Source: JAVBSN01 sp031547045
Lineage (GTDB): Bacteria; Bacillota; Clostridia; Lachnospirales; Lachnospiraceae
Length of the DNA: 22,940 bases
NCBI GenBank assembly: GCA_031547045.1
Contig: JAVBSN010000023.1
Span: 1 to 22,940, forward strand
Direction of reading: 5' to 3'
The translations under genes and the position numbers were made by a program. The stretch's first letter is position 1. The number at the start of each line of letters is the position of its first letter. The notes under the pieces are model-generated. The model worked only from the letters and a program-made list of their open reading frames with translations. It was not told the DNA's origin and did no database searches. Of this stretch, positions 1 through 6,786 are shown in pieces.

Positions 1-1008
1 AGCTAACTCTGCAAAGTATTTAATAGTTCTAACCATTTGGCTAGTGTAAGAGTTCTCGTTATCATACCAAGAAACTACTTGTACTTCATATAAATCATCA
101 GAAATCTTAGCTACCATTGTTTGAGTTGCATCAAATAATGAACCATAAGTGATACCAACAATATCAGAAGAAACGATTTCATCCTCATTGTAACCGAAAG
201 ATGCTGAAGATGCTGCTTTCATAGCTGCGTTAATTCCTTCTACAGTTACATCACTACCCTTAACAACTGCTGTTAAGATTGTAGTTGAACCAGTTGGAAC
301 TGGAACTCTTTGTGCAGAACCAATTAATTTACCATTTAATTCTGGAATAACAAGACCGATTGCTTTAGCAGCACCAGTTGAGTTAGGAACGATATTTACA
401 GCTGCAGCACGTGCTCTTCTGAAATCTCCACCTCTGTGTGGTCCGTCAAGTACCATTTGATCACCAGTGTATGCATGAATAGTTGACATTATACCTGTTT
501 GAATTGTTGCATACTTGTTAAGTGCATTAGCCATTGGTGCTAAGCAGTTAGTAGTACAAGAAGCTGCTGAGATAATAGTATCTTCTTTTGTTAATGTATC
601 TTCATTTACGCTGAATACAACTGTTGGAAGGTCATTACCCGCTGGAGCTGATATAACAACTTTCTTAGCACCTGCAACGATGTGTGCTTGAGATTTTGCT
701 TTTGATACGTAGAAACCTGTACACTCTAAAACAACATCAACACCGATTTCTCCCCAAGGAAGCTCAGCTGCGTTAGCTTTAGCATAGATTTTAATTTCCT
801 TACCATTTACTACGATTGAAGATTCTTTAGCTTCTACTGTTCCATCATATCTACCTTGTGATGAATCATACTTTAATAAGTGAGCTAACATTGCTGGATC
901 TGTTAAATCGTTGATTGCTACGATTTCATATCCTTCTGCTCCGAACATTTGTCTGAATGCAAGACGTCCAATACGTCCAAAACCATTGATTGCAACTTTT
1001 ACTGCCAT
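1..1008 (-). CDS. gap: Glyceraldehyde-3-phosphate dehydrogenase, type I (3' end cut by window edge)
   Basis: Oxidises and phosphorylates glyceraldehyde-3-phosphate to 1,3-bisphosphoglycerate with NAD in glycolysis (cytoplasm, homotetramer). The reverse strand translates to MAVKVAINGFGRIGRLAFRQ, a Rossmann GxGxxG motif at residues 8-13, with Asp34 (AINDLTD) typical of NAD preference. The catalytic Cys151 sits in SAASCTTNC and the partner His178 in STIHAYT; the phosphate-binding stretch DGPHRGGDFRRARA and the C-terminal WYDNENSYTSQMV follow. The 336 codons present end in YFAELA, so only a few residues and the stop are missing beyond the left edge. AGGAGG lies at 1018-1023, nine bases before the ATG, fixing the start. 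It is preceded by its own promoter and faces away from the histidinol-phosphatase gene. Family identity is essentially certain. Confidence 0.97.
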   Translation of the reverse strand, partial: MAVKVAINGFGRIGRLAFRQMFGAEGYEIVAINDLTDPAMLAHLLKYDSSQGRYDGTVEAKESSIVVNGKEIKIYAKANAAELPWGEIGVDVVLECTGFYVSKAKSQAHIVAGAKKVVISAPAGNDLPTVVFSVNEDTLTKEDTIISAASCTTNCLAPMANALNKYATIQTGIMSTIHAYTGDQMVLDGPHRGGDFRRARAAAVNIVPNSTGAAKAIGLVIPELNGKLIGSAQRVPVPTGSTTILTAVVKGSDVTVEGINAAMKAASSASFGYNEDEIVSSDIVGITYGSLFDATQTMVAKISDDLYEVQVVSWYDNENSYTSQMVRTIKYFAELA

Positions 1009-1076
1009 GAATTAATTCCTCCTAAGTTTTGTGAAATTTAATTATTTTTAAAATTGGTTTTTAAACCCATAACGTT

Positions 1077-1105
1077 ATAATACATTCTTTGTCCAAAAAT
1101 TTCAA
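1077..1105 (-). promoter_or_regulatory. Sigma-A type promoter of gap
   Basis: On the minus strand a -35 TTGAAA (1100-1105) is followed after exactly 17 bases by a -10 TATTAT (1077-1082), about 70 bases upstream of the gap start codon. Strong fit to the housekeeping consensus, suited to a highly expressed glycolytic gene; not experimentally confirmed. Confidence 0.65.
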
Positions 1106-1282
1106 GTATAAATATACAATTAAATATTCAAAAATCATGGCGATTTATACTTTTTTTTATGCAATTTGTATATTTTTCATTTAGTTAAATGGACTAACCT
1201 AAAATATTATGTTATTATTTTATGAAGTATATTAATATTGTGAATTAATAATTAATCAATTTAACAAGCAAGGAGGCACATT

Positions 1283-2095
1283 ATGATTTTATCCGATAAT
1301 CACATTCATTCAAGATTTTCTAGTGATTCTGAAACTAATCCAGAAGATATTATAAATGCAGCAATCAATCTTAATTTTAATGGTCTTTGTTTTACTGAAC
1401 ATCATGATATAGATTTTCCTCCTGATCAGAATCCCACTATGGATTTTCAATTAGATACAGTATCTTATTTTGAAGAAATGACATCATTAAAAGAAAAATA
1501 TAAAGATACTATTGATATTGGAATTGGAGTTGAATTAGGCCTAATGTCTAAAATTGCTGATAAGGTTAATGCTTATGCAAATTCTTATTCCTTTGACTTT
1601 ATAATAGGTTCTACTCATTTAATCAATGGTATTGATCCATATTATCCTCATTATTATGAAGGAAAAACTGAATTACAGGCATATGGTGAATTTTTTGAAG
1701 CTACTTTAGAAAATGTATTATCAACAAATAGTTATGATGTATATGGCCATCTAGACTACGTAATTCGCTATGGTCCAAATAAGGCTGACAAATATTATTT
1801 TAAAGATTATGCTGATATTTTTGAAGCAATATTAAAGGTTATTGTTGAGAACGGAAAAGGTATTGAGATTAATACTGGAAGCCTATACAAAGGACTGGCA
1901 TTTCCACATCCAAAGCAAGAAATCATTAAATTATATAAAGAACTTGGTGGAGAAATAATAACTATTGGAAGCGATGCTCACTTTTCAAAACATGTAGGCT
2001 ATGGATTTGATATTGCACATGATATTTTATTAGATTGTGACTTTAAGTATTACACTACTTTTAGAGATAGAAAACCAACTTTTCATAAGTTGTAA
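1283..2095 (+). CDS. hisJ: Histidinol-phosphatase, PHP family (HisJ/HisK type)
   Basis: Dephosphorylates L-histidinol phosphate to histidinol in histidine biosynthesis; a metal-dependent cytoplasmic enzyme of the PHP superfamily. The 270 residues carry the PHP metal ligands in order: HIH at 7-9, TEHHD at 38-42, Glu84 in GVELGL, GSTH with His112, GHLDYV with His156/Asp158, and GSDAH with Asp231/His233. Length matches the family. AGGAGG at 1271-1276, six bases before the ATG, supports the start. It stands alone here, without other his genes, between a divergent gap and a convergent DUF4097 gene, and ends in a strong hairpin. Because PHP phosphatases differ in substrate, histidinol phosphate is inferred from overall similarity to the HisJ family. 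Confidence 0.85.
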   Translation: MILSDNHIHSRFSSDSETNPEDIINAAINLNFNGLCFTEHHDIDFPPDQNPTMDFQLDTVSYFEEMTSLKEKYKDTIDIGIGVELGLMSKIADKVNAYANSYSFDFIIGSTHLINGIDPYYPHYYEGKTELQAYGEFFEATLENVLSTNSYDVYGHLDYVIRYGPNKADKYYFKDYADIFEAILKVIVENGKGIEINTGSLYKGLAFPHPKQEIIKLYKELGGEIITIGSDAHFSKHVGYGFDIAHDILLDCDFKYYTTFRDRKPTFHKL

Positions 2096-2102
2096 TTAAC
2101 CT

Positions 2103-2150
2103 AAAATACACCATAGCTTAGATGACACTTCTAAGTATATGGTGTATTTT
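2103..2150. terminator. Bidirectional rho-independent terminator between hisJ and the DUF4097 gene
   Basis: A 13-bp perfect stem AAAATACACCATA (2103-2115) pairs with TATGGTGTATTTT (2138-2150); an inner CTTAG/CTAAG pair (2117-2121, 2131-2135) extends it. A/T tracts at both ends let it act in either direction between the convergent genes. Confidence 0.8.
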
Positions 2151-2168
2151 ATATTACAAATTTACCCT

Positions 2169-3104
2169 CTATTCAAATGTTACAGTTATATCTCCACAGC
2201 TATTTTCAGCAGTAATACTATACTTGCTATTTTCATTTCTAACTGCTGAACTCTTATTATTTGTACCATTAACTTTGACACTTCCTAAGTCAGTATCAAA
2301 ATCATAGTCATAATCACTAATATCTCCTACAAGTTCTAATTTGATTTGACCTAAATCATCTGCTATTTCAAGGTCTTCAATTGTTACAACATCAAAATTA
2401 ATGTCTCCACAATTATTTTTCACTTTTCCTTTTATCAAAGTAGAATCTTTAACTTTCATTTGACCTAAATCAACTGCTATTTCAACTTCTTGTAATATAC
2501 AATTATTTAACTTAAGGTCACCACAATTTGTAATTATATTAAATGTATCAGATTTAACATTTTCAATTTTAACATTACCTAAGTCATTATCGATTATACA
2601 TTCTGTAATTTCTGATAAATCTATTTCAATATCTCCACAATTAGCATTTATATTAACAAGTTCTAATTTACAATCTGAAGGCACATATATTTTTACATAA
2701 TTTTCTCCATTTGCAATATTGTTTGGAATGTTAAAATTAAAAAGAGTCCATTGTGTGTTATTATGTGTTACTTTGCAAAAATTAAGAATACCATCATCTA
2801 CACTATAAGTAGCCTTATCTGCCCCTGAATATGAAGTAAATTCATATTCTATATAAAAGTCATCGCTTTCTTCTATATATATATTACCTATAGAACAATC
2901 TACTGCTATGCTATCAAACTCTTCATTAATACTAGTCTTATCTAATTTATCTATATATTCTGCTGAATTATAATCAACAATCTTTCCACCAGAAGTAATT
3001 GCAAATCCTCTTGCTCCTAGCAAAAAAGCTATTCCTGTAATTAATACTCCCACCGAAAAGCAACAAGCTGCTATAATTAATATTATTTTCGTAAATTTTT
3101 TCAT
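2169..3104 (-). CDS. DUF4097-family membrane-anchored beta-helix protein
   Basis: A 311-residue protein with one N-terminal membrane segment (about residues 7-30) and a large exported or surface part resembling DUF4097, a family of unknown function predicted to form a right-handed beta-helix. From residue 155 to 252 it has a strict ladder: NCGD at 155, 193, 231 alternates with DLG at 174, 212, 250, so a glycine recurs every 19 residues (157, 176, 195, 214, 233, 252); later, irregular copies are DLG at 272 and SCGD at 302. It is the last gene of a PadR-HAAS-DUF4097 cassette; its ATG abuts the stop of the previous gene (TAAATG), and its AAGGAGGAG ribosome binding site is made of the Lys-Glu-Glu codons ending that gene. 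Translational coupling is inferred. Molecular role unknown. Confidence 0.8.
   Translation of the reverse strand: MKKFTKIILIIAACCFSVGVLITGIAFLLGARGFAITSGGKIVDYNSAEYIDKLDKTSINEEFDSIAVDCSIGNIYIEESDDFYIEYEFTSYSGADKATYSVDDGILNFCKVTHNNTQWTLFNFNIPNNIANGENYVKIYVPSDCKLELVNINANCGDIEIDLSEITECIIDNDLGNVKIENVKSDTFNIITNCGDLKLNNCILQEVEIAVDLGQMKVKDSTLIKGKVKNNCGDINFDVVTIEDLEIADDLGQIKLELVGDISDYDYDFDTDLGSVKVNGTNNKSSAVRNENSKYSITAENSCGDITVTFE
2337..2642 (-). repeat. 19-codon alternating repeat coding for a beta-helix ladder
   Basis: Internal coding repeat of the DUF4097 protein (residues about 155-256). NCGD and DLG rungs alternate every 19 codons, giving a 38-codon (114-base) double unit repeated nearly three times; visible in the DNA as recurring ctccacaatt and acctaaatc words on the plus strand. 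Confidence 0.75.
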
Positions 3105-3686
3105 TTATTTCTCCTCCTTTTTAATTGCTTTCTTAAATAATTTTGCTATTCCGATAAACATTACCCTTACTAAGAAAACCCCACCTACTGTAAATACTAT
3201 TCCTAATCCTATTAACAACAATCCCAAACCTACAGCCATAATACCATTTACAGGATTGACTAAAAATGCGCTAAAACTAAAGAAAAGGCACATCAATCCA
3301 GATACTAAAAATGAAATTCCGCAAACAAAGATACTAAATGTTATACTTAATGCAGTTACTACCATTGCAAATATTATTGCTACTAATGCTATAGCTAATG
3401 GAAGGGCTATAGGTCCAGCAAATATGGCTAATATAACTATCCATATTGTATCTAAACCACCTTTAACCGTTTTTGTAGGTTGTTCTATATTCTTAATTGC
3501 TTTATCAACAATAATTTGTTTTGCTACATCTTCTGGATTACCTAATTTATTAATTACTTCTTGCTCATTTTCTGGTCCTGCTTCTTCAAAGTATTCTGAA
3601 TAGTATGCTAAAGCATCTAACATTTCTTCTCTAGGAAGTTTACTTAATTTACCACTTAATTCTTTCAAATATTCATTTTTAGTCAT
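3105..3686 (-). CDS. HAAS-domain (DUF1700) membrane protein
   Basis: A 193-residue protein with an N-terminal HAAS-type helical domain (residues 1-70; MTKNEYLKELSGKLSKLPREE, then the Tyr-rich ALAYYSEYFEEAG and KLGNPEDVAKQI signature) and a C-terminal membrane part with several hydrophobic segments (about 80-180). HAAS/DUF1700 proteins are regularly encoded after a PadR regulator and are thought to pass signals between the regulator and membrane components; the exact function is unknown. Its start overlaps the end of padR by eight bases and its AGGAGGT site lies inside the last padR codons, while its stop abuts the DUF4097 start, so all three are one tightly coupled unit. Confidence 0.82.
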   Translation of the reverse strand: MTKNEYLKELSGKLSKLPREEMLDALAYYSEYFEEAGPENEQEVINKLGNPEDVAKQIIVDKAIKNIEQPTKTVKGGLDTIWIVILAIFAGPIALPLAIALVAIIFAMVVTALSITFSIFVCGISFLVSGLMCLFFSFSAFLVNPVNGIMAVGLGLLLIGLGIVFTVGGVFLVRVMFIGIAKLFKKAIKKEEK

Positions 3687-3996
3687 TGCTTCTACCTCCT
3701 AACAGAACATCAATACTATCTTTATACTGTCCCCATTCATTTGCAAAAAATTTAAATCTATCCATTCCCGTTTCTGTAATCTTATAGTACCTTCTATTCC
3801 TACCTTGAAAAGGTTGATCGTAAGTTGTTAAATAATCTTCCTTTTGAAGTCTTCTAAGTACTGGATACAGAGTAGATTCTGAAATATCAACTGCTTGTTG
3901 TATCTGCTGTGTTAATACATATCCATATGCATCACCTTTTTGTAATACTCCTAGTACACAAGCATCTAATAGTGGTGCTCCAAGTTGAAATACCAT
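3679..3996 (-). CDS. PadR-family transcriptional regulator
   Basis: A 105-residue winged-helix DNA-binding protein. The N-terminal half reads LLDACVLGVLQKGDAYGYVLTQ and then the recognition region STLYPVLRRLQKEDYL (residues 41-56), followed by the wing GRNRRYYKIT (65-74); this is the PadR signature. PadR proteins are usually repressors of their own operon, relieved by small hydrophobic ligands or stress. The start has AAGGAGG eight bases upstream and a consensus promoter about 60 bases away. It heads the cassette with the HAAS and DUF4097 genes, which suggests it controls an envelope-associated module. Ligand and target are not visible. Confidence 0.9.
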   Translation of the reverse strand: MVFQLGAPLLDACVLGVLQKGDAYGYVLTQQIQQAVDISESTLYPVLRRLQKEDYLTTYDQPFQGRNRRYYKITETGMDRFKFFANEWGQYKDSIDVLLGGRSND

Positions 3997-4054
3997 GTAT
4001 ATTTCCTCCTTATTTCTATATTGTGCATAAATATAATATTATTTTATATTGCAT

Positions 4055-4083
4055 ATTATACGTCATATAGTATTATATGTCAA
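4055..4083 (-). promoter_or_regulatory. Perfect-consensus promoter of the padR cassette, with possible operator
   Basis: On the minus strand TTGACA (4078-4083), a 17-base spacer and TATAAT (4055-4060) match the housekeeping consensus exactly. Near-inverted words ATTGACATAT (over the -35) and ATATGCAAT (over and just after the -10) bracket the promoter, and AT-rich inverted arms AATATAA/TTATATT follow downstream; these are plausible but unproven PadR binding sites. Such a strong promoter would be expected to need a repressor. Confidence 0.75.
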
Positions 4084-4101
4084 TAAGATTACTTCAAAAT
4101 T

Positions 4102-4212
4102 TTAAACATCATTCCAACAAATGTTGCGTTTACCCTTAAATATAATATCATTTATCACTACTATTTTATTATCTTCAGCGTCTCGAATAATACTTATATT
4201 TCTATTCTTCAT
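4102..4212 (-). pseudogene. Possible truncated gene: 36-codon ORF upstream of padR
   Basis: The minus strand encodes MKNRNISIIRDAEDNKIVVI, then NDIIFKGKRNICWNDV and a TAA stop. The composition looks protein-like (strand, DAEDNK turn, strand, KGKR) and from memory resembles the N-terminus of an uncharacterised Clostridia family whose members are much longer and continue past the Trp-Asp-Val point. Here the frame stops and the padR promoter begins about 20 bases later, as if the rest was deleted. The ribosome binding site (AGGTGA two bases before ATG) is poorly spaced. It could equally be a small complete gene or chance; no search was possible. Confidence 0.35.
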
Positions 4213-4370
4213 CTTCACCTATATTCTTTCTTTTTTATGATGACATATTAAAAAATTAAAATTCACTCATAAAAATAACACCGCTAGATTATTAGCTGTA
4301 TATCTTTTACTACTTAAATTTGATAACTGGGATTGTTTAAGACCTTTTGACATTAAGAATTACTTACTAT

Positions 4371-4418
4371 AAAAAAATTGAGATTTACTATAATAATTAT
4401 TTTAACAAATCCCAATTT
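4371..4418 (-). terminator. Hairpin with T-run, second terminator-like element
   Basis: On the minus strand AAATTGGGATTT pairs with AAATCTCAATTT (arms 4407-4418 and 4375-4386; one G-U pair, otherwise perfect over 12 bp) and is followed by a run of T. On the plus strand the same place gives an A-C mismatch, so the minus strand is the likely direction. It lies about 50 bases beyond the isc operon terminator and may be a backup or the leftover of a lost gene. Confidence 0.5.
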
Positions 4419-4464
4419 CTTTTTCAAGGTACTTTGCTGTAAATCTTTGATGAATATTAATAAC

Positions 4465-4514
4465 AAAAAAGACTTTAATTATATAAATATTTCTATCTAT
4501 ATAATTAAAGTCTT
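4465..4514 (-). terminator. Rho-independent terminator of the isc-mnmA-HAD operon
   Basis: A perfect 17-bp stem, AAGACTTTAATTATATA and its complement (arms 4498-4514 and 4469-4485) with a 12-base loop, followed on the minus strand by further T residues (4465-4468). It is placed about 50 bases after the stop of the HAD gene. Confidence 0.85.
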
Positions 4515-4563
4515 ATAATTTATATATATATTTAATCAACTACTGTTTTGTATTTCATATACA

Positions 4564-5217
4564 TTACTTTGTCAGCAATTCTTCTAATTCCCTTACATCT
4601 TTAACAATATAATCTGCTTTAGCCTCTTCTAATTCTCCTTCTTCAGCATATCCAAATTTTACTCCTATAGAAGCAACACCACACTCCTTTGCTCCTATTA
4701 TATCTTGTCTTCTATCTCCAATCATAACTACAGTACTTTTCTCACTATGGCTTATATTCAAATCTTCCAATACCTTAGTTATAACCTTTGTCTTTGTATT
4801 AAGTGTCTTATTATCAAGTCCACTTCCAACAACTAATTGAAAATAAGATAACAGATTAAAGTGTTCTAATATTTGCTTTGCATATACTGTAGGCTTACTT
4901 GTAGCAACTGCAAGAATATAATCATTACTATTTAATGCTTTAAGTAAATCTAATATTCCTTCATATACATCATTTTCATATAATCCAATAGTTGAAAAAC
5001 GTTCTCTATACTTACTTACTGCAAAGGATGCTTTTTCTTCATCCATATTGTAGTAAGTCATAAATGAATCCAACAAAGGAGGCCCTATAACTTTTAATAG
5101 ATTATCACAGTCCTCTTGTATATCACAGGCATTAAGTGCATATTGAAAGCACTTTGTTATTCCTTCTTTTGGGTCTGTTAGAGTTCCATCTAAATCAAAT
5201 AAAATATATTTAAACAT
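4564..5217 (-). CDS. HAD-superfamily hydrolase, phosphoglycolate phosphatase / 5'-nucleotidase-like
   Basis: A 217-residue cytoplasmic phosphatase of the haloacid dehalogenase superfamily with a small helical cap. Motif I FDLDGTLTD gives the nucleophile Asp8 and acid Asp10; motif II is in VATSKP; motif III/IV is MIGDRRQDIIGA. The GIxKxFxxAL stretch and IGPPL after motif I are typical of Gph/YjjG-like members; the substrate cannot be told from sequence. The ORF can begin with a GTG at 5223, but that GTG lies within the AGGTG ribosome binding site and relatives start MFKYILFDLDGT, so I prefer the ATG at 5217. It follows mnmA by about 16 bases and ends the isc operon, just before the operon terminator; a housekeeping or repair phosphatase role is inferred only. 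Confidence 0.85.
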   Translation of the reverse strand: MFKYILFDLDGTLTDPKEGITKCFQYALNACDIQEDCDNLLKVIGPPLLDSFMTYYNMDEEKASFAVSKYRERFSTIGLYENDVYEGILDLLKALNSNDYILAVATSKPTVYAKQILEHFNLLSYFQLVVGSGLDNKTLNTKTKVITKVLEDLNISHSEKSTVVMIGDRRQDIIGAKECGVASIGVKFGYAEEGELEEAKADYIVKDVRELEELLTK

Positions 5218-5233
5218 ATGCACCTATTTCTCT

Positions 5234-6307
5234 CTACATTATTGTTCCGCCACCAACTACTATATCATCATCATAAAATACTACTGCTTGTCCTTTGGTA
5301 ATTGCACGTTGTGGTTCATCAAATACCACTTTAACTACATCTTTATCTACCATAGATATTGTACAAGAAGCACCTTTATGTGAATATCTAATTTTAGCAT
5401 CTACTCTTATTTCACCTTCAACTTTTTCAATAGACATAAAATTAAGTCTATTAGCTAATAAAACATCTGAAAATGTGTCTTCATTGTTACCTATTACAAC
5501 TTCATTAGTACCTGGTCTTATATCTACAACAAAACAAGGTTTTCCCATAGATAATCCAAGACCCTTACGTTGTCCAATTGTATAATGAATAATCCCTTTG
5601 TGTTTTCCTAATATATTGCCATCCATATCTACAAAATTACCAACTGCAAATTCTTTTCCAGTTTCTTCTTTTATGTATCCAGCATAATCATCTTCTGGAA
5701 CAAAACATATTTCTTGACTATCAGGTTTATTTGCGACTAATAAATCTATATCCTCAGCAATTTGTCGTATCTCATCTTTGGTATATTCACCAACTGGCAT
5801 AACTGTGTGCTCAAGTTGATATTGTGTTAAATTATATAATGCATATGTTTGATCCTTTGCAGCCGTAGCTGACTTTTTTAAAGCATATCTACCATTATCA
5901 AGCTTAACTATTCTTGCATAATGACCTGTAGCAATACAGTCTGCACCAATATCTAAACTTCTCTTAAGTAAGGCTTCCCATTTTACATATCTGTTACATG
6001 CTATACAAGGATTAGGTGTTCTTCCGTTAATATATTCATCTATAAAGTAATCAATAACATTTTCCTTAAATTCTTTCTTAAAATTCATAACATAATATGG
6101 TATATCAAGCATTGCTGCTACTCTTCTAGCATCATCAACTGCTGATAAGCCACAGCATCCTCCATTTTCAGATGCTGTAGCCTGATCTTCATCTTGCCAT
6201 ATTTGCATTGTAACTCCAATCACATCATATCCTTGTTGTTTTAGTAAATATGCTGCAACAGAGGAATCTACTCCTCCTGACATTCCTACTGATACCTTTT
6301 TACTCAT
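5234..6307 (-). CDS. mnmA: tRNA-specific 2-thiouridylase MnmA
   Basis: Installs sulfur at C2 of the wobble uridine (U34) of tRNA for Lys, Glu and Gln, using ATP and sulfur delivered from a cysteine desulfurase. The 357 residues show the PP-loop SGGVDSS at 10-16, the catalytic cysteine region NPCIACN (Cys104 is the counterpart of the first catalytic cysteine; Cys101 is an extra nearby one) and the second catalytic Cys201 in DSQEICFVPE, followed by HYTIGQRKGLGLS and a C-terminal beta-barrel. The length is normal. It starts only two bases after the iscU stop with a weak ribosome binding site, so translational coupling is likely. Being in an operon with IscS suggests direct sulfur transfer from IscS to MnmA, as in Gram-positives lacking a Tus relay. 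Confidence 0.96.
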   Translation of the reverse strand: MSKKVSVGMSGGVDSSVAAYLLKQQGYDVIGVTMQIWQDEDQATASENGGCCGLSAVDDARRVAAMLDIPYYVMNFKKEFKENVIDYFIDEYINGRTPNPCIACNRYVKWEALLKRSLDIGADCIATGHYARIVKLDNGRYALKKSATAAKDQTYALYNLTQYQLEHTVMPVGEYTKDEIRQIAEDIDLLVANKPDSQEICFVPEDDYAGYIKEETGKEFAVGNFVDMDGNILGKHKGIIHYTIGQRKGLGLSMGKPCFVVDIRPGTNEVVIGNNEDTFSDVLLANRLNFMSIEKVEGEIRVDAKIRYSHKGASCTISMVDKDVVKVVFDEPQRAITKGQAVVFYDDDIVVGGGTIM

Positions 6308-6309
6308 AA

Positions 6310-6747
6310 TTAATACTCTTCACTCTCATCATCTTCGTGTATATCGCTCTTTGGTTTTGTTAATCCTTCTATTTTAATGCCATTTTTCTCAGTATAATCC
6401 CATAACGCTGCATGAATAGCCTCTTCTGCTAGTAAAGAACAATGTACCTTTACTGGCGGAAGTCCATCAAGTGCATCCATTACTGCCTTATTAGTAACTT
6501 CTAGGGCTTCATATATAGTTTTTCCTTTAACAAGTTCTGTAGCCATACTACTTGTTGCTACTGCAGCACCACAACCAAATGTTTTAAATTTGACATCTTG
6601 GATAACTTGATTGTCATCTATATCAAAATATATTCTCATAATGTCGCCACATTTAGCATTACCAACTGTACCAACTCCACTTGCATTTTCTATTTCTCCT
6701 ACATTTCTTGGATTTTCAAAATGATCCATTACTTTTTCACTGTACAT
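6310..6747 (-). CDS. iscU: Fe-S cluster assembly scaffold IscU/NifU-like
   Basis: Scaffold on which [2Fe-2S] and [4Fe-4S] clusters are built from sulfur released by the neighbouring desulfurase. The 145 residues hold the three conserved ligand cysteines and their companions: Cys33 with Asp35 (AKCGDIMRI), Cys59 (FGCGAA), and His102-Cys103 (VHCSLLAEEA). The HCSxLAxxAI form is the one of the NifU N-terminal/IscU class in Clostridia rather than SufU, which has an insertion. The tail after residue 130 is acidic and low complexity. A strong AGGAGG lies before the ATG; the gene follows iscS by 39 bases and mnmA follows after two. Confidence 0.95.
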   Translation of the reverse strand: MYSEKVMDHFENPRNVGEIENASGVGTVGNAKCGDIMRIYFDIDDNQVIQDVKFKTFGCGAAVATSSMATELVKGKTIYEALEVTNKAVMDALDGLPPVKVHCSLLAEEAIHAALWDYTEKNGIKIEGLTKPKSDIHEDDESEEY

Positions 6748-6786
6748 ATTATATCCTCCTAGGTTTATATATTTAGATTGAGTATA

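Larger units (their letters stand above)
3997..4563. other. Long intergenic stretch between the padR cassette and the isc operon
   Basis: This 567-base gap holds, from left to right, the padR promoter, a 36-codon minus-strand ORF that looks like the front of a truncated gene, about 160 bases of AT-rich sequence with no supportable gene, and two hairpins followed by T-runs on the minus strand. No RNA gene or insertion sequence end was recognised. The mix of a gene front and an extra terminator suggests an eroded or deleted locus. Confidence 0.5.

Noticed and set aside
3256..3603. Plus-strand ORF of 115 codons opposite the HAAS gene
   Set aside because: Shadow frame; the minus-strand HAAS protein has recognisable motifs and coupled signals.
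4267..4353. Minus-strand 28-codon ORF (MSKGLKQSQLSNLSSKRYTA...) in the padR-isc gap
   Set aside because: It has no ribosome binding site, is very short and lies in non-coding-like AT-rich DNA; its helix-like KQSQLSNLS is not enough to call a gene or a remnant.
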